A DNA stretch of 64,000 bases from Comamonadaceae bacterium (GCA_947455145.1 CANGME010000004.1:1-64000); one strand, 5' to 3'; shown: positions 18,912 to 28,623, numbered from the stretch's first letter. The notes: generated by a model from the sequence alone, not told the origin. Numbers and translations are program-made.

Positions 18912-19463
18912 CTATGTGCCTGATTTATCGATCTTGAGCTTGGCCAGAACAGCAAAAGGATTGGGTTTTTGCCCTGATGGGGCCTCAAAATCCGGGTCTT
19001 CTGCGCTCAGCTTGACTTCTGTCGGGCAGACCTCATGCAGAGGCACCAGGGGCATGGCCATCAACAACTCATCCTCGATCAGCGCGGCCAGGTCGAACTC
19101 TCGGCTCATCACCAGCACATCTTCCTCGGCCTCATCGTCTTGCTCTTCTGCCACCTCCTCGGTGGCCACAAAACGAAACGAACGCTCCAGCGCCACCAGG
19201 ATTTCGGCCGGGCCCAAGCAGCGCTGACAAGTCTGCGAAAGTGTGACGTTGGCACTCAAATGCAACCACACATCCTCGCGCCCAGCCAAATCCTCACGCA
19301 ATTCACCTTCCGCGCGCCATTCAACCCAATGGTCCGTGCCCAGCGCATGTGATTCCTCTCGCAGTCGCTCAAATTTTTCGAGCGCATCATGCCCCGACAA
19401 AGTGGAAGCAGCCTTGGCAAAGGCCTTGATATCGAGAAGAGGGGCAACAAGCGCTTGTGACAT
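18912..19463 (-). CDS. yceD: DUF177/YceD family protein
   Basis: A 183-residue acidic protein of the YceD family, associated with 23S rRNA metabolism in other bacteria. Visible features are the CQRCLGP motif, a highly acidic central stretch (EEVAEEQDDEAEED) and FDLAALIEDELLMAMPLVP followed by a C-x(n) segment characteristic of the family. It precedes rpmF by about 100 bp. A divergent promoter region of only 25 bp separates it from maf. Confidence 0.9.
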   Translation of the reverse strand: MSQALVAPLLDIKAFAKAASTLSGHDALEKFERLREESHALGTDHWVEWRAEGELREDLAGREDVWLHLSANVTLSQTCQRCLGPAEILVALERSFRFVATEEVAEEQDDEAEEDVLVMSREFDLAALIEDELLMAMPLVPLHEVCPTEVKLSAEDPDFEAPSGQKPNPFAVLAKLKIDKSGT

Positions 19464-19488
19464 CCTCCCAGTGTAAGAGAATCACCGC

Positions 19489-20100
19489 ATGCTTCACACT
19501 AATCCCCGCAAATTGATTCTGGGTTCCACCTCCGCCTACCGCCGCGAGCTGCTCACCCGCCTGCGTCTGCCGTTTGAGGTCGCATCGCCCGAGGTTGACG
19601 AAACCCCTCAAACGGATGAAAACCCGCGTGACCTGGCCTGCCGCCTCGCCCTGGCCAAAGCCCATGCGGTGGCCGACAAATTTCCCGACGCTGTGGTGAT
19701 TGGCTCCGACCAAGTCGCCGATCTTGGCGGTCAGTGCCTGGGCAAACCCGGCAACCATGAACGCGCCGTCGCCCAACTGCGCATGATGCGCGGCAAGCTC
19801 GTGGTCTTTCAAACGGCAGTGGCCGTGGTGTGCCGAGACAGCGGCTTTGCCGAGGTCGATCTGGCTGCCGTGCGGGTCAAATTTCTCGACCTGAGCGACG
19901 CGCACATCGAAGCCTATCTGCGCGCCGAGACGCCATACGACTGCGCTGGCAGCGCCAAAAGCGAAGGACTGGGCATCGCCCTGCTGGAATCCATCGAGAG
20001 CGACGACCCCACCGCGCTGATCGGCCTGCCGCTAATTCGCACCTGCCGCTTATTGAGGGCTGCGGGCCTTGATTTGCTCGCCCCCCAGGAGATGCGCTGA
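19489..20100 (+). CDS. Maf family nucleotide pyrophosphatase
   Basis: House-cleaning enzyme that hydrolyses non-canonical nucleoside triphosphates. The N terminus LILGSTSAYRRELLTRL contains the family S-T-S-x-x-R motif, and EVDETP and GSDQVADL are the acidic active-site loops; CAGSAKSEGLG resembles the YceF (m7GTP) subgroup. Length 203 residues. It overlaps the next gene by 1 bp (TGATG). Confidence 0.92.
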   Translation: MLHTNPRKLILGSTSAYRRELLTRLRLPFEVASPEVDETPQTDENPRDLACRLALAKAHAVADKFPDAVVIGSDQVADLGGQCLGKPGNHERAVAQLRMMRGKLVVFQTAVAVVCRDSGFAEVDLAAVRVKFLDLSDAHIEAYLRAETPYDCAGSAKSEGLGIALLESIESDDPTALIGLPLIRTCRLLRAAGLDLLAPQEMR

Positions 20101-20885
20101 TGTCTGCATCCCCTGCCCCAACGCTCGGTCGATTGTTTTTAGTCCCTGCCCCGCTGGACTTTGGCTGCACCACCCAAACGCCTTTGCAAGACGTGCTGCC
20201 CATGGGCACGCTGGTGGTGGCCGCACGGCTGGAACACTGGGTTTGTGAAAACGCCAAAAGCGCCCGAGCCTACCTCAAGCGCGTGGGTGAAATTCAGCCA
20301 TTGGTCTGCACCATTCAAGCTCAAAAAATCCAAGAGCTTCCACGTGAAGTTCATAAAAAAGGGGATCATGCTGGTGGCTTCGACGCCCGCCCCTTACTCG
20401 TCCCCGCCTTAGGCGGGCATGACATGGGACTGCTAAGCGAAGCCGGTATGCCCGCCGTGGCCGACCCCGGCTCATCTGTGGTGCGTGCCGCGCATGAACT
20501 GGGGGTGGAAGTGGTGCCGCTGATCGGCCCCATCTCTCTCTTGCTGGCATTGGCGGCCAGCGGCTTATCGGGCCAAAATTTTGCGTTTGTCGGCTACTTG
20601 CCCACCGACGCCACCTTGCGAGTGCAGCGCATCAAAGCACTGGAGTCCTTGGCACTCAAAACAGGGCAAACCCAACTCTTTATCGAAACGCCTTACCGCA
20701 ACACGGCTCTGCTGCAAGCCCTCTTACAAACGCTACAGCCCAACACCCGTTTGTCAGTGAGCAGCGGTTTGACCTTATCCACAGCCACAACCCTCAGCAA
20801 CAGCGTCAAACGCTGGAAGCAGCAACCCAAGACGCTGCACAACGACACGCCAGCCGTTTTCGCCTTGGGCGCTGACGCCCTCTAG
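20100..20885 (+). CDS. Tetrapyrrole-methylase-fold SAM methyltransferase (RsmI-related)
   Basis: 261-residue protein with the fold of RsmI/CobA-type methyltransferases. The motif LLSEAGMPAVADPGSS and the GP-rich GPISLLLALAASGLSG are shared with RsmI. The substrate is not certain: a second RsmI gene often exists elsewhere in such genomes, and this copy next to maf may be a paralogue. It is convergent with, and overlaps by 4 bp, the 3' end of sppA. Confidence 0.8.
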   Translation: MSASPAPTLGRLFLVPAPLDFGCTTQTPLQDVLPMGTLVVAARLEHWVCENAKSARAYLKRVGEIQPLVCTIQAQKIQELPREVHKKGDHAGGFDARPLLVPALGGHDMGLLSEAGMPAVADPGSSVVRAAHELGVEVVPLIGPISLLLALAASGLSGQNFAFVGYLPTDATLRVQRIKALESLALKTGQTQLFIETPYRNTALLQALLQTLQPNTRLSVSSGLTLSTATTLSNSVKRWKQQPKTLHNDTPAVFALGADAL

Positions 20886-21868
20886 CGCAGCACCTGTACG
20901 TTTTTGAGGGCCTGCACCGCCCCCTGACCCATGGCCGTACCAAAGCGTTTGAACAAACGCTCGGCCACGTTCTCATGGCGGGTGTAGTCCACGATGTCTT
21001 CGGCCTGGACAATTTCACGTGCCACGTAATCCAGGTTGCCAAGTTGATCGGCCAAGCCCAACTCGATGGCCTGCTGACCGCTCCAGAACAAACCGCTGAA
21101 CATCTCAGGTGTTTCCTTCAAGCGCGTGCCGCGCCCGGCCTTGACCACATCGATGAACTGCTGATGAATCTGATTCAGCATGGCTTGGGCAAAGGCGCGG
21201 TGCTTGTCAGATTGCGGGCTGAACGGGTCCAAAAATCCCTTGTTCTCCCCCGCCGTCATGAGCCGACGCTCCACGCCCAGCTTATCCATCAGTCCGGTGA
21301 AGCCGAAGCCGTCCATCAACACGCCAATGCTGCCCACGATGCTGGCCTTGTCCACAAAGATTTTGTCGGTGGCCACGGCAATGTAGTAAGCCGCCGAGGC
21401 GCAAGACTCCTCCACCACCGCATAAATAGGCTTGTTGTGTTTGGCCTTCAAACGCTTGATCTCGTCGTTGATGATGCCGGCCTGCACCGGGCTACCGCCG
21501 GGTGAGTTGATCAACAGCACCACAGCCTTGGCGCCCTCGTCTTCAAACGCACTGCGCATGGCGGTCACCACGGGGTCTGCGCCCGCATCACTACCCGAGG
21601 CAATCTCGCCTTTGATCTCCACCAAGGCAGTATGAGCTGAATGGATTTTTTTGGTCGGGCCACCCAGGCCCAAGCCGATCCATACGAGTACGACAAAAAT
21701 CACAAGCCACGTCGCACGGCCAATCAACTTCCAGCGACGCGACGCACGTTGCTCTTCCAACGAAGCAAAAGCCAAACGCTCCAACACGCTGCGCTCCCAA
21801 TTGGCGTTTTGCCCCGCATTGGCTTTTGACTCAGCTTCCGGAAATTCAGTTTTGTTAGGGTCAGTCAT
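20882..21868 (-). CDS. sppA: Signal peptide peptidase SppA, S49 family
   Basis: Inner-membrane serine peptidase that degrades cleaved signal peptides. The start at ATG 21866-21868 gives a cytoplasmic N terminus, one transmembrane helix (about residues 50-70) and a single catalytic S49 domain. LINSPGGSPVQAG and EESCASAAYYIA contain the family substrate-binding and catalytic Ser region, and DKASIVGSIGVLMDGFG supplies the Lys environment. A single-domain 328-residue protein is the short SppA form. The start overlaps the Rieske gene by a few bases. Confidence 0.9.
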   Translation of the reverse strand: MTDPNKTEFPEAESKANAGQNANWERSVLERLAFASLEEQRASRRWKLIGRATWLVIFVVLVWIGLGLGGPTKKIHSAHTALVEIKGEIASGSDAGADPVVTAMRSAFEDEGAKAVVLLINSPGGSPVQAGIINDEIKRLKAKHNKPIYAVVEESCASAAYYIAVATDKIFVDKASIVGSIGVLMDGFGFTGLMDKLGVERRLMTAGENKGFLDPFSPQSDKHRAFAQAMLNQIHQQFIDVVKAGRGTRLKETPEMFSGLFWSGQQAIELGLADQLGNLDYVAREIVQAEDIVDYTRHENVAERLFKRFGTAMGQGAVQALKNVQVLR

Positions 21869-21869
21869 A

Positions 21870-22238
21870 TCAAAAATCAAGGGGTTTCAAGTTAAAGGAA
21901 GTATGCCAGTGCACCACGCCGCCATGCTCGGTCAGCTCAATTTTCACCAAGGCACCGCGACAAGGCCCGCCACGGCAAGCACCGGTCTCGGGTTGGTACA
22001 TCGCCCCATGAGTGGCGCAAATCAGCCAGCGTCCGGTGCTGTCAAAAAAACGATTGGGCTGGAAATCCAACTCCATCGCCACATGGGCGCAGCGGTTCAA
22101 GTAGGCGTGGACTTGGCCCTCAAAGCGAATGGCAAAGGCACGGCAGGTCTGCCCTTGGTACACCACGTCAAAGGGCACGGCCAACTCGCCGTCTTTCAAG
22201 TCCGATGCCGTGCACAGCGCAATTGCTTGCTCAGCCAT
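21870..22238 (-). CDS. Small Rieske [2Fe-2S] protein
   Basis: 122-residue stand-alone Rieske domain. Cluster ligands are C50 and H52 (NRCAHVAME) and C74 and H77 (CATHGAMY), separated by 21 residues. It resembles the ferredoxin component of Rieske dioxygenases and NirD-like proteins, but no oxygenase is nearby. In the rluC-HAD-Rieske-sppA operon it may act as an electron carrier; its partner is unknown. Confidence 0.9.
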   Translation of the reverse strand: MAEQAIALCTASDLKDGELAVPFDVVYQGQTCRAFAIRFEGQVHAYLNRCAHVAMELDFQPNRFFDSTGRWLICATHGAMYQPETGACRGGPCRGALVKIELTEHGGVVHWHTSFNLKPLDF

Positions 22239-22941
22239 GGTGGATCAACCAGTCATGCAGATCACGCACCGAATGCGCGACAAAGCGTGGGCTCAATGCG
22301 TGAAAAGCCCCGGGCTCATGCGCCCCGTAGCTCACTCCCACGCTGGGGCAGCCCGCGTTCAGCGCCATCTGTAAATCATGCGTGGTGTCGCCAATCATCA
22401 GCACCCGCTCAGGCCGCACATCAAACTCGGCCATCAATTCCTGCAACATCAGTGGGTGCGGCTTGCCCGCCGTCTCATCCGCCGTGCGCGAGCTATCAAA
22501 CACGCCTTGCAACTCCACGCTGCCCAACACCGAGTTCAAGCCCTGGCGGCTTTTGCCCGTGGCCACAGCAAGCCAATGGTTGCGAGCCTTCAATGCCGCC
22601 AGCATGTCCGTCACACCCGCAAACAAACTGAGGTCGTTTTGCCGCGCCGTGTAGTGGTAGCGGTAACGCGCGCCCAGCTCCGGGTACTTCTCAGGCGGCA
22701 CATCCGGCGCGGCATGGGCCAAAGCTTGGTTCAAAGCCATGCCAATGACATAGGCCGCCGCTTTATCGGTAGGCACCGTGCCCCCTACATCGCGCACCGC
22801 CAACTGGATGCTGCGCGTGATGATGGCGGTGGAGTCAAACAGCGTGCCATCCCAGTCGAAGGCGAGAAGGTCAAATTGGCGGGAACGTGCGCGGCTTTGA
22901 TCAGCTTGGGGGCGGGTGGCGTCAGGTTTTGGGAGCGACAT
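22231..22941 (-). CDS. HAD-superfamily phosphatase (phosphoglycolate-phosphatase-like)
   Basis: 236-residue HAD hydrolase with motif I DWDGTLFDS (nucleophile Asp), motif II in LAVATGK, motif III Lys (AGKPHPLML) and motif IV GDTTHDLQMA. The cap insertion and size fit the Gph-type subgroup; the substrate is not defined by sequence. An N-terminal extension of about 20 charged residues precedes the fold. The start overlaps the rluC stop by about 20 bp. Confidence 0.87.
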   Translation of the reverse strand: MSLPKPDATRPQADQSRARSRQFDLLAFDWDGTLFDSTAIITRSIQLAVRDVGGTVPTDKAAAYVIGMALNQALAHAAPDVPPEKYPELGARYRYHYTARQNDLSLFAGVTDMLAALKARNHWLAVATGKSRQGLNSVLGSVELQGVFDSSRTADETAGKPHPLMLQELMAEFDVRPERVLMIGDTTHDLQMALNAGCPSVGVSYGAHEPGAFHALSPRFVAHSVRDLHDWLIHHG

Positions 22942-24058
22942 GGGTCAAAAATTGTTCAAGTTCAGGAGGCAATGGTGACAGCAATTCGATTCGCTCATCA
23001 CTCACAGGGTGACTGAACTGCAAGCGCCAGGCGTGTAGGAACATGCGTTTGAGCGATGTGCCATTGGTCGTTGTTTTAGAGGCGGTTTTTTGCAAGGCCT
23101 TGTTGAACTCAAAATCGCCATACTTATCGTCGCCCGCAATCGGGAAGCCTTCGGACGCCAGGTGAACGCGGATCTGGTGGGTGCGGCCTGTTTTGATGGT
23201 GACTTCCAGTAAAGAAAACTTCCCCGTTCGGGCTGAGCTTGGCCTGTCCTGAGCCTGTCGAAGGGTCGAAGCTCCCACAAGCCCTTCAACCAGCTCAGGC
23301 CGAACGGCAAACTGCTCGCGCACCTTCACCAGCGTCACCGACTTCATCCCGTCCGGGTCATCGCGTGCCACCACCTTCACACGCCGCTCACCATCGGGCA
23401 GCAGGTATTTGTGCAGGGGTTTGTCCAGCACCTTTTTGTTGGTCGGCCATTGGCCAACGACCAGGGCTAGGTAGGTCTTGCCGGTCTCGCGTTCGCGGAA
23501 CTGGTCTTGCAGGGTTTTGAGGGCGCTGCGTTTTTTGGCCAGCAGCAAGACACCGCTGGTTTCGCGGTCTAGCCGGTGCACCAGCTCCAAAAACTTAGCT
23601 TCAGGTCGGGCCATGCGCAATTGCTCGATCACGCCAAAACTCACGCCCGAGCCGCCATGCACGGCCACGCCTGCAGGCTTGTCGATGGCCAGCATGGCTT
23701 CGTCTTCAAACAGAATGGGGAACTCGCGCGCTGGTCCACCTTTCGTGCCAAGGTTCGCCGCGCCTTCGGCCATGGCCTGGGCTTTTTCCGCCACCCGCTC
23801 CGACAAGCGCACCGGCGGCAAGCGCACCAGGTCGCCGGTTTTGACGCGTGTGTCGGCACTGGCGCGGCCTTTGTTGACCCGCACCTCACCGCTACGGATG
23901 ATGCGGTAAACGTGGGTCTTGGGCACGCCTTTGAGGTGGCGCATGAGGAAGTTGTCCAAGCGCTGTCCGGCGGAGTCCTCATCGACTTCCAGCGATTTGA
24001 CTTGCGGGTTAACCTGGGGGATGGGGGCGATGGGATTGCCCTCTATAATGTGTTTCAC
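22922..24058 (-). CDS. rluC: 23S rRNA pseudouridine synthase RluC (with repeat insertion)
   Basis: Converts U955, U2504 and U2580 of 23S rRNA to pseudouridine (E. coli numbering). The N-terminal S4 domain (about residues 30-85) is followed by the RluA-type catalytic domain; the catalytic Asp lies in HRLDRETSG. Length is 378 residues, longer than usual because about 28 residues near 249-277 (reading VRPELVEG ... LRQAQDRP) interrupt the segment between the catalytic lobe and IKTGRTHQIRVH. That insertion is a translated copy of the dispersed palindromic repeat and stays in frame. Confidence 0.93.
   Translation of the reverse strand: MKHIIEGNPIAPIPQVNPQVKSLEVDEDSAGQRLDNFLMRHLKGVPKTHVYRIIRSGEVRVNKGRASADTRVKTGDLVRLPPVRLSERVAEKAQAMAEGAANLGTKGGPAREFPILFEDEAMLAIDKPAGVAVHGGSGVSFGVIEQLRMARPEAKFLELVHRLDRETSGVLLLAKKRSALKTLQDQFRERETGKTYLALVVGQWPTNKKVLDKPLHKYLLPDGERRVKVVARDDPDGMKSVTLVKVREQFAVRPELVEGLVGASTLRQAQDRPSSARTGKFSLLEVTIKTGRTHQIRVHLASEGFPIAGDDKYGDFEFNKALQKTASKTTTNGTSLKRMFLHAWRLQFSHPVSDERIELLSPLPPELEQFLTHVAPKT
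23224..23307. repeat. Dispersed palindromic repeat, copy 2 (inside rluC)
   Basis: Longer, imperfect copy: CCGTTCGGGCTGAGC ... CCTGTCCTGAGCCTGTCGAAGGG ... (given in two parts here) closing with GCTCAGGCCGAACGG. The number of inserted bases keeps the rluC frame open, adding about 28 residues. The left part seems to contain a duplicated half arm (GGCTGAGCTT then CCTGAGCCTGTCG). Confidence 0.85.
24044..24049 (+). promoter_or_regulatory. Possible -10 element for rne
   Basis: A perfect TATAAT on the plus strand lies inside the 5' end of rluC. No strong -35 is visible about 17 bp upstream. If used, the rne mRNA would have a leader of about 500 nt. Experimental start mapping is needed to confirm. 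Confidence 0.4.
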
Positions 24059-24558
24059 TAACGTCGCGCTGTAAGTGGTTGATTCGGATGGAGTTTAGTC
24101 CACCCGCCTCCCGCAGCCCCGCTAGAAGGTCGATGTCACCGAGTCGTGCCGCATGCCAACCTCAAGCCAGAGCTTGCCGTGGCCTGCACAAGACCCGGTC
24201 AAACCGATGCATTGAAACACCGATACGGAATACCCAAGCCTGGCAGCCAAGTTGCTTCCAGGCGGATCAAAGCGAAATGATTGTGTTGATGAGCCTGATT
24301 TTCAACTGCCTGGGGCGCACGACTGCGCTCACGGGTGGTGTTGGTCGGCCCACAGTGTCTGGTCCCCAGACACAAAGAGCTGCCAGCTTGGCCGCCACTC
24401 CACAAACGCATCCCCTCGCCCCCATCCACGCGCCTACGCCTCAGCTCACTGAGTGAGTCTGCGGTTCTCCGGCAATTCCCTTCGTTTCAGCGCTTCAGTT
24501 TTGGCATCGTTTGCCCCATTTGGGCATGTGATTTGTTGAATTGAAAAGAGAAATATCC
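24059..24558 (+). promoter_or_regulatory. Long 5' leader of rne
   Basis: About 0.5 kb without an ORF of its own separates rluC and rne, which diverge. It contains a perfect 8-bp stem-loop GTGTCTGG-TCC-CCAGACAC (24355-24373). In E. coli the rne message has a 361-nt leader whose hairpin lets RNase E autoregulate its own synthesis. A comparable role is inferred here from length and hairpin only. Confidence 0.6.
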
Positions 24559-27522
24559 ATGAAACGGATGCTGATTAACGCCACCCAGACCGAAGAACGT
24601 CGTTTGGCCATTGTTGACGGGCAAAAACTGCTCGACTACGAAATTGAAATTGAAGGCCGCGAGCAGCGCAAGGGCAATATCTACAAGGCCATCGTCACCC
24701 GCGTTGAGCCCTCACTAGAAGCCTGCTTTGTCGATTACGGTGAAGACCGCCACGGCTTTTTGCCCTTCAAAGAAATTTCCAAGCAGTACTTCCAACAAGG
24801 CGTCTCCGCAGGCAATGCCCGCATTCAAGACGCCATCCGCGAAGGCCAAGAACTGCTGGTTCAGGTTGAAAAAGAAGAGCGCGGCAATAAGGGCGCAGCC
24901 CTAACCACCTTCGTCTCGCTGGCCGGCCGCTATGTGGTGCTGATGCCCAACAACCCACGTGGTGGTGGCGTGAGCCGCCGCATTGAAGGCGACGACCGTG
25001 CCGACCTCAAAGACGCGATGGATCAGTTGGAATACCCCAAGGGCATGTCCATCATCGCCCGCACCGCTGGCATTGGCCGCAGCGCGCCTGAGTTGCAGTG
25101 GGACTTGAACTACCTGCTCAAGCTCTGGAGCGCCATCGACGGTGCCATCAACGGTGCCAAAGGTGCCTTCCTGATTTACCAAGAATCAAGCCTGGTGATC
25201 CGCGCCATCCGCGACTACTTCAACAATGACATCGGTGACATTCTGATCGACACCGACGACATTTATGAGCAGGCCCAGCAGTTCATGGCCCACGTCATGC
25301 CCGAGCATGCCGCCCGCGTGAAGCGTTACCGCGACGACGCGCCGCTGTTCAGCCGCTTCCAGATCGAACACCAGATCGAATCGGCCTATGCCCGCACGGT
25401 GCAACTGCCCTCGGGCGGTGCCATCGTGATCGACCACACCGAGGCCCTGGTCTCGGTGGACGTGAACTCGGCGCGCGCCATCAAAGGCAGCGACATCGAA
25501 GAAACCGCCACCCGCACCAACCTAGAAGCCGCTGACGAAGTGGCACGCCAGATGCGCCTACGCGACCTCGGTGGCCTGATCGTGATCGACTTCATCGACA
25601 TGGAAGAGTCGAAGAACCGCCGCGAAGTGGAAAACCGCCTGCGCGACGCGCTGCGCCAAGACCGTGCCCGCGTGCAGTTCGGCACCATCAGCAAATTCGG
25701 TTTGATGGAAATGAGCCGTCAGCGCTTGAAACCCGCGCTGTCCGAAGGCTCCTCCATCCCCTGCCCGCGTTGCGGCGGTGCAGGTCACATCCGCGACACC
25801 GAAAGCTCGGCGCTGCAAATTTTGCGCATCATCCAAGAAGAATCTCAAAAGGACAACACAGCCTCAGTGCTGTGCCAAGTGCCGGTGGACGTGGCCTCGT
25901 TCCTGCTCAACGAGAAGCGCACCGAGATCGCCAAGATCGAGTTGAAGCAGCGCATCCACGTGCTGATGGTGCCCAACAAGTCGCTAGAAACGCCAAACTA
26001 CAAACTGGAGCGCCTCAAGCACGACGACCCGCGTCTGGACAATATCGAAGCCAGCTACAAACTGGCCGAAGAAATTGAAGACCCCACCGCCGTGACGCGC
26101 CGCTCGCAAGAGCCCACCAACAAGCAAACGCCCATCATCAAAGGCGTGTTGCCCGATGCACCCGCACCCGCTGCCGCACCCCGTGCCATGGCCGCACCCG
26201 CCAAAGAAATCGTTCACGCCAAGCCTGCCCCCGCAGCCGTGGCAGCACCAGCCAGCGGCGGATTTTTTGGATGGATCAAAAACCTGTTCAGCAGCACACC
26301 TGCACCGAAAGCCGATGCCAACATCGAGAAGAAAGACGCCCCATCTGAAGGCCGTGGCAACGGTGGCCGTGATGGTCAGCGCCCCGCTGGCGCGCGCGGT
26401 GAAGGCCGCAACGAACGTGGCGACCGCAATGGCCGTGGCGGCCGCGGTGGCCGTGGTGGCCGCGACGCTGGCCAAGAAGCTGGTCGCGAAGGCGGCAGAG
26501 AAGGTGGCCGTGAAGGCGGACGCGGTGGTCGCGGTGGCCGTGAAGGTGGCCGCAATGATCGCCCCGCGCCTGAGCGCATGGATGCTGGCAACTTTGACGC
26601 CAACACGGCACAGACCGCCAACGCACCCCAGCCCCTTATGGCCGCAGAAGGTGCAAACACCGAACCGCGCCAAGACCGCTCCCCACGTGGTGAAGGCCGT
26701 GGCCGAAATGACCGTGGTAACCGTTCAGAACGGCCCGAGCGTGCAGAGCGCCCTGATCGTCAAGACCGCCAAGACCGTCCTCAGCGCCCACAGCGCCAAG
26801 ACAACCAGCAGCCAACTGACGCAGGCAGCGATGAAGCCAATCGCCAGCCCGCACCGGCCATGGTGCAAGCAGCCCCAGCCGATGCAAATGCCAACGACAT
26901 GTCGCAAGGCAACGCTGATCAAAACGCGCAACAGTCGGATCGCGATGGCGCACCAGCTAAGCGCTCACGTGACCGCTATGGCCGTGAACGCAACCGAGGT
27001 GGCGAGCGTGGAGACCGTGCTGAACGCGCTCCACGCAACGACGCACCAGCCGACCAGGAGCATGTTGCACCCAACAGCCAAACCGATGCACCTTTGACAG
27101 CACAAGCCAGCCCGGCGCTAGCGATGTCAGCACCAAGCGCATCGACACAGCCTATGGTCGCGCCTACGCAAGCTGAGCCAAGCCCCATGCCAGCCGCTGT
27201 TTCGCCTGTAGCAGCACCCGCACCTGTGCAAGCTGCCAAGCCAGTCGCAGCGCCTGAAGCAGCGCCCCGCGGCCTCCCCCCCGTGACGGCGTTTGTCTTG
27301 CCGATGAATGACCTCAACCAGATCGCCCAAGGCTCTGGCCTGCAGTGGGTTAACTCAGACACCGCCAAGATTGCCGCAGTGCAAGCCGCGATCGCCGCCG
27401 AGCCCAAGGTCGTCCATGTACCCCGTGAGCGTCCCGCACCCAGCGTGATCAACGAAGGGCCGCTGGTCTTGGTTGAAACCCGGCGTGACCTGAGTCAGAT
27501 GGCAATGCCTGTCGAGCCCTAA
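24559..27522 (+). CDS. rne: Ribonuclease E
   Basis: Endoribonuclease that starts mRNA decay and matures rRNA and tRNA. The ATG at 24559 gives [13 protein letters not shown], the family start; an earlier TTG (24541) is rejected. The S1 domain spans roughly residues 35-120; the DNase-I-like catalytic Asp residues are in VDVNSA (about 301) and VIDFIDMEE (about 344), and the Zn-link is CPRCGG (about 401). Residues from about 560 to the end are low-complexity, rich in Arg, Gly, Ala and Pro, and should be the disordered RNA-binding/degradosome scaffold. Length 987 residues. Confidence 0.96.
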   Translation: MKRMLINATQTEERRLAIVDGQKLLDYEIEIEGREQRKGNIYKAIVTRVEPSLEACFVDYGEDRHGFLPFKEISKQYFQQGVSAGNARIQDAIREGQELLVQVEKEERGNKGAALTTFVSLAGRYVVLMPNNPRGGGVSRRIEGDDRADLKDAMDQLEYPKGMSIIARTAGIGRSAPELQWDLNYLLKLWSAIDGAINGAKGAFLIYQESSLVIRAIRDYFNNDIGDILIDTDDIYEQAQQFMAHVMPEHAARVKRYRDDAPLFSRFQIEHQIESAYARTVQLPSGGAIVIDHTEALVSVDVNSARAIKGSDIEETATRTNLEAADEVARQMRLRDLGGLIVIDFIDMEESKNRREVENRLRDALRQDRARVQFGTISKFGLMEMSRQRLKPALSEGSSIPCPRCGGAGHIRDTESSALQILRIIQEESQKDNTASVLCQVPVDVASFLLNEKRTEIAKIELKQRIHVLMVPNKSLETPNYKLERLKHDDPRLDNIEASYKLAEEIEDPTAVTRRSQEPTNKQTPIIKGVLPDAPAPAAAPRAMAAPAKEIVHAKPAPAAVAAPASGGFFGWIKNLFSSTPAPKADANIEKKDAPSEGRGNGGRDGQRPAGARGEGRNERGDRNGRGGRGGRGGRDAGQEAGREGGREGGREGGRGGRGGREGGRNDRPAPERMDAGNFDANTAQTANAPQPLMAAEGANTEPRQDRSPRGEGRGRNDRGNRSERPERAERPDRQDRQDRPQRPQRQDNQQPTDAGSDEANRQPAPAMVQAAPADANANDMSQGNADQNAQQSDRDGAPAKRSRDRYGRERNRGGERGDRAERAPRNDAPADQEHVAPNSQTDAPLTAQASPALAMSAPSASTQPMVAPTQAEPSPMPAAVSPVAAPAPVQAAKPVAAPEAAPRGLPPVTAFVLPMNDLNQIAQGSGLQWVNSDTAKIAAVQAAIAAEPKVVHVPRERPAPSVINEGPLVLVETRRDLSQMAMPVEP

Positions 27523-27540
27523 ACCGCTAGATTGACTTAG

Positions 27541-27571
27541 AAAAAAAGGGGCACTGTAGTGCCCCTTTTTT
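27541..27571 (+). terminator. Bidirectional Rho-independent terminator after rne
   Basis: A7 tract, stem GGGGCACT / AGTGCCCC with a 2-nt loop, then T6. Fully symmetrical, so it can end both rne (plus) and the convergent GGDEF-protein gene (minus). Confidence 0.92.
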
Positions 27572-27606
27572 CAAACTGCTCTCAACGCTTGTGCTTAAAG
27601 TCGTCC

Positions 27607-28623
27607 CTATCGTGCCATATTCAAACAACTGAACACCCGATTGCCGCCATTTTTTTGTGCCAAATTGATTGCATCTTCCGTTCGCTGTAGAGCAGTAACA
27701 GGGGAATCCTCCATGAGGATACGAGTAAAACCAGCACTGATTGTCATAGCACCTACTTGAGAAAACTTTAGTTTTTCGACATTGATTCTCATACGCTCAA
27801 ACGCACGCAGCGCCAAAGGCTCTTCTGGGCAATGAAAGAGAGCTACAAACTGATCTCCAGACAATCGGTACAGACGGTCATGAGTGCGAAAGGTGTTACT
27901 CATTATGCGAGCCACCAAAACGGTGATTTGCTCCATGACCAAAGGGCCATGGAAGTCATTTAGCGACGAAAACCCATCTATCACAACCTTGCCTAACCAG
28001 TAGTTAGGCGGCACGCGGTGTCGACGTTCCTCATCTTGCACAATGGCGGCTCTATCGTCTGTCTCGTCACCATCTAGCTCGTCCAAAACGGCGCTGAAGA
28101 AAGCGTTGTCAAGCGACTTTCGATTGAGCATACCCGTGAGCGCATCTCGGTCGCTGTAGGCCAGCAACTTGTAGATGTTGCAATACACATGGTGCAATTG
28201 GCCTATCGCTATTAGATCAACATCCCTTAAGGGTGCCATCGAATGTATTTCTAATACCCCTTTCATCTCAGGAGACAACTCGGAAATTAAAGGGATATAG
28301 GTGACGCGTGGTCCATTTTGTCCTGTTGTGTCAACTTCAATTTTGTCACGTGCCAGTAAACACTTCAAACGATTAGGGGCCGACTTCAGAGGCTTCATGC
28401 TGGAATAATCAAGTCGCAAAGGATCGGCCACCTTACCCCCGCCGCCTGCATCCAAAGAAACAACATCAAACCAATACTGCTCACCCGCTTCTCGCATCAC
28501 TTGTGCTATCAGTACGCTTCTGATTGGCAGCAAGTTGATTACAGCTGAGGCAAACGTGTACTCCAAAAAATCACGATCACGGTGATTCGTGATCTGCACT
28601 AAGTACTCAACTAAGCTCTTCAT
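27607..28623 (-). CDS. GGDEF-domain protein with degenerate active site
   Basis: 338 residues: an N-terminal region of unknown fold (about 1-150) and a C-terminal GGDEF-like domain (about 155-335). DALTGMLNRKSLD (160-172) is the usual domain start, but the signature reads SGDQF (255-259), the first metal Asp is replaced (VVIDGFSSLND; Val where LDID is usual) and the GH of the ND-x-x-GH motif is lost. An acidic linker (DELDGDETDD, 181-190) lies inside the domain. It is unlikely to make c-di-GMP and could be a sensor, binder or regulator. It ends just past the rne terminator. Confidence 0.85.
   Translation of the reverse strand: MKSLVEYLVQITNHRDRDFLEYTFASAVINLLPIRSVLIAQVMREAGEQYWFDVVSLDAGGGGKVADPLRLDYSSMKPLKSAPNRLKCLLARDKIEVDTTGQNGPRVTYIPLISELSPEMKGVLEIHSMAPLRDVDLIAIGQLHHVYCNIYKLLAYSDRDALTGMLNRKSLDNAFFSAVLDELDGDETDDRAAIVQDEERRHRVPPNYWLGKVVIDGFSSLNDFHGPLVMEQITVLVARIMSNTFRTHDRLYRLSGDQFVALFHCPEEPLALRAFERMRINVEKLKFSQVGAMTISAGFTRILMEDSPVTALQRTEDAINLAQKNGGNRVFSCLNMAR

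Noticed and set aside
22378-23016. Open frames on the plus strand across the HAD phosphatase gene
   Set aside because: They are antisense to intact HAD/rluC genes with clear motifs and lack start signals.
26156-27097. Long alternative frames over the rne 3' half
   Set aside because: Explained by the low-complexity, GC-rich codon pattern of the RNase E tail.
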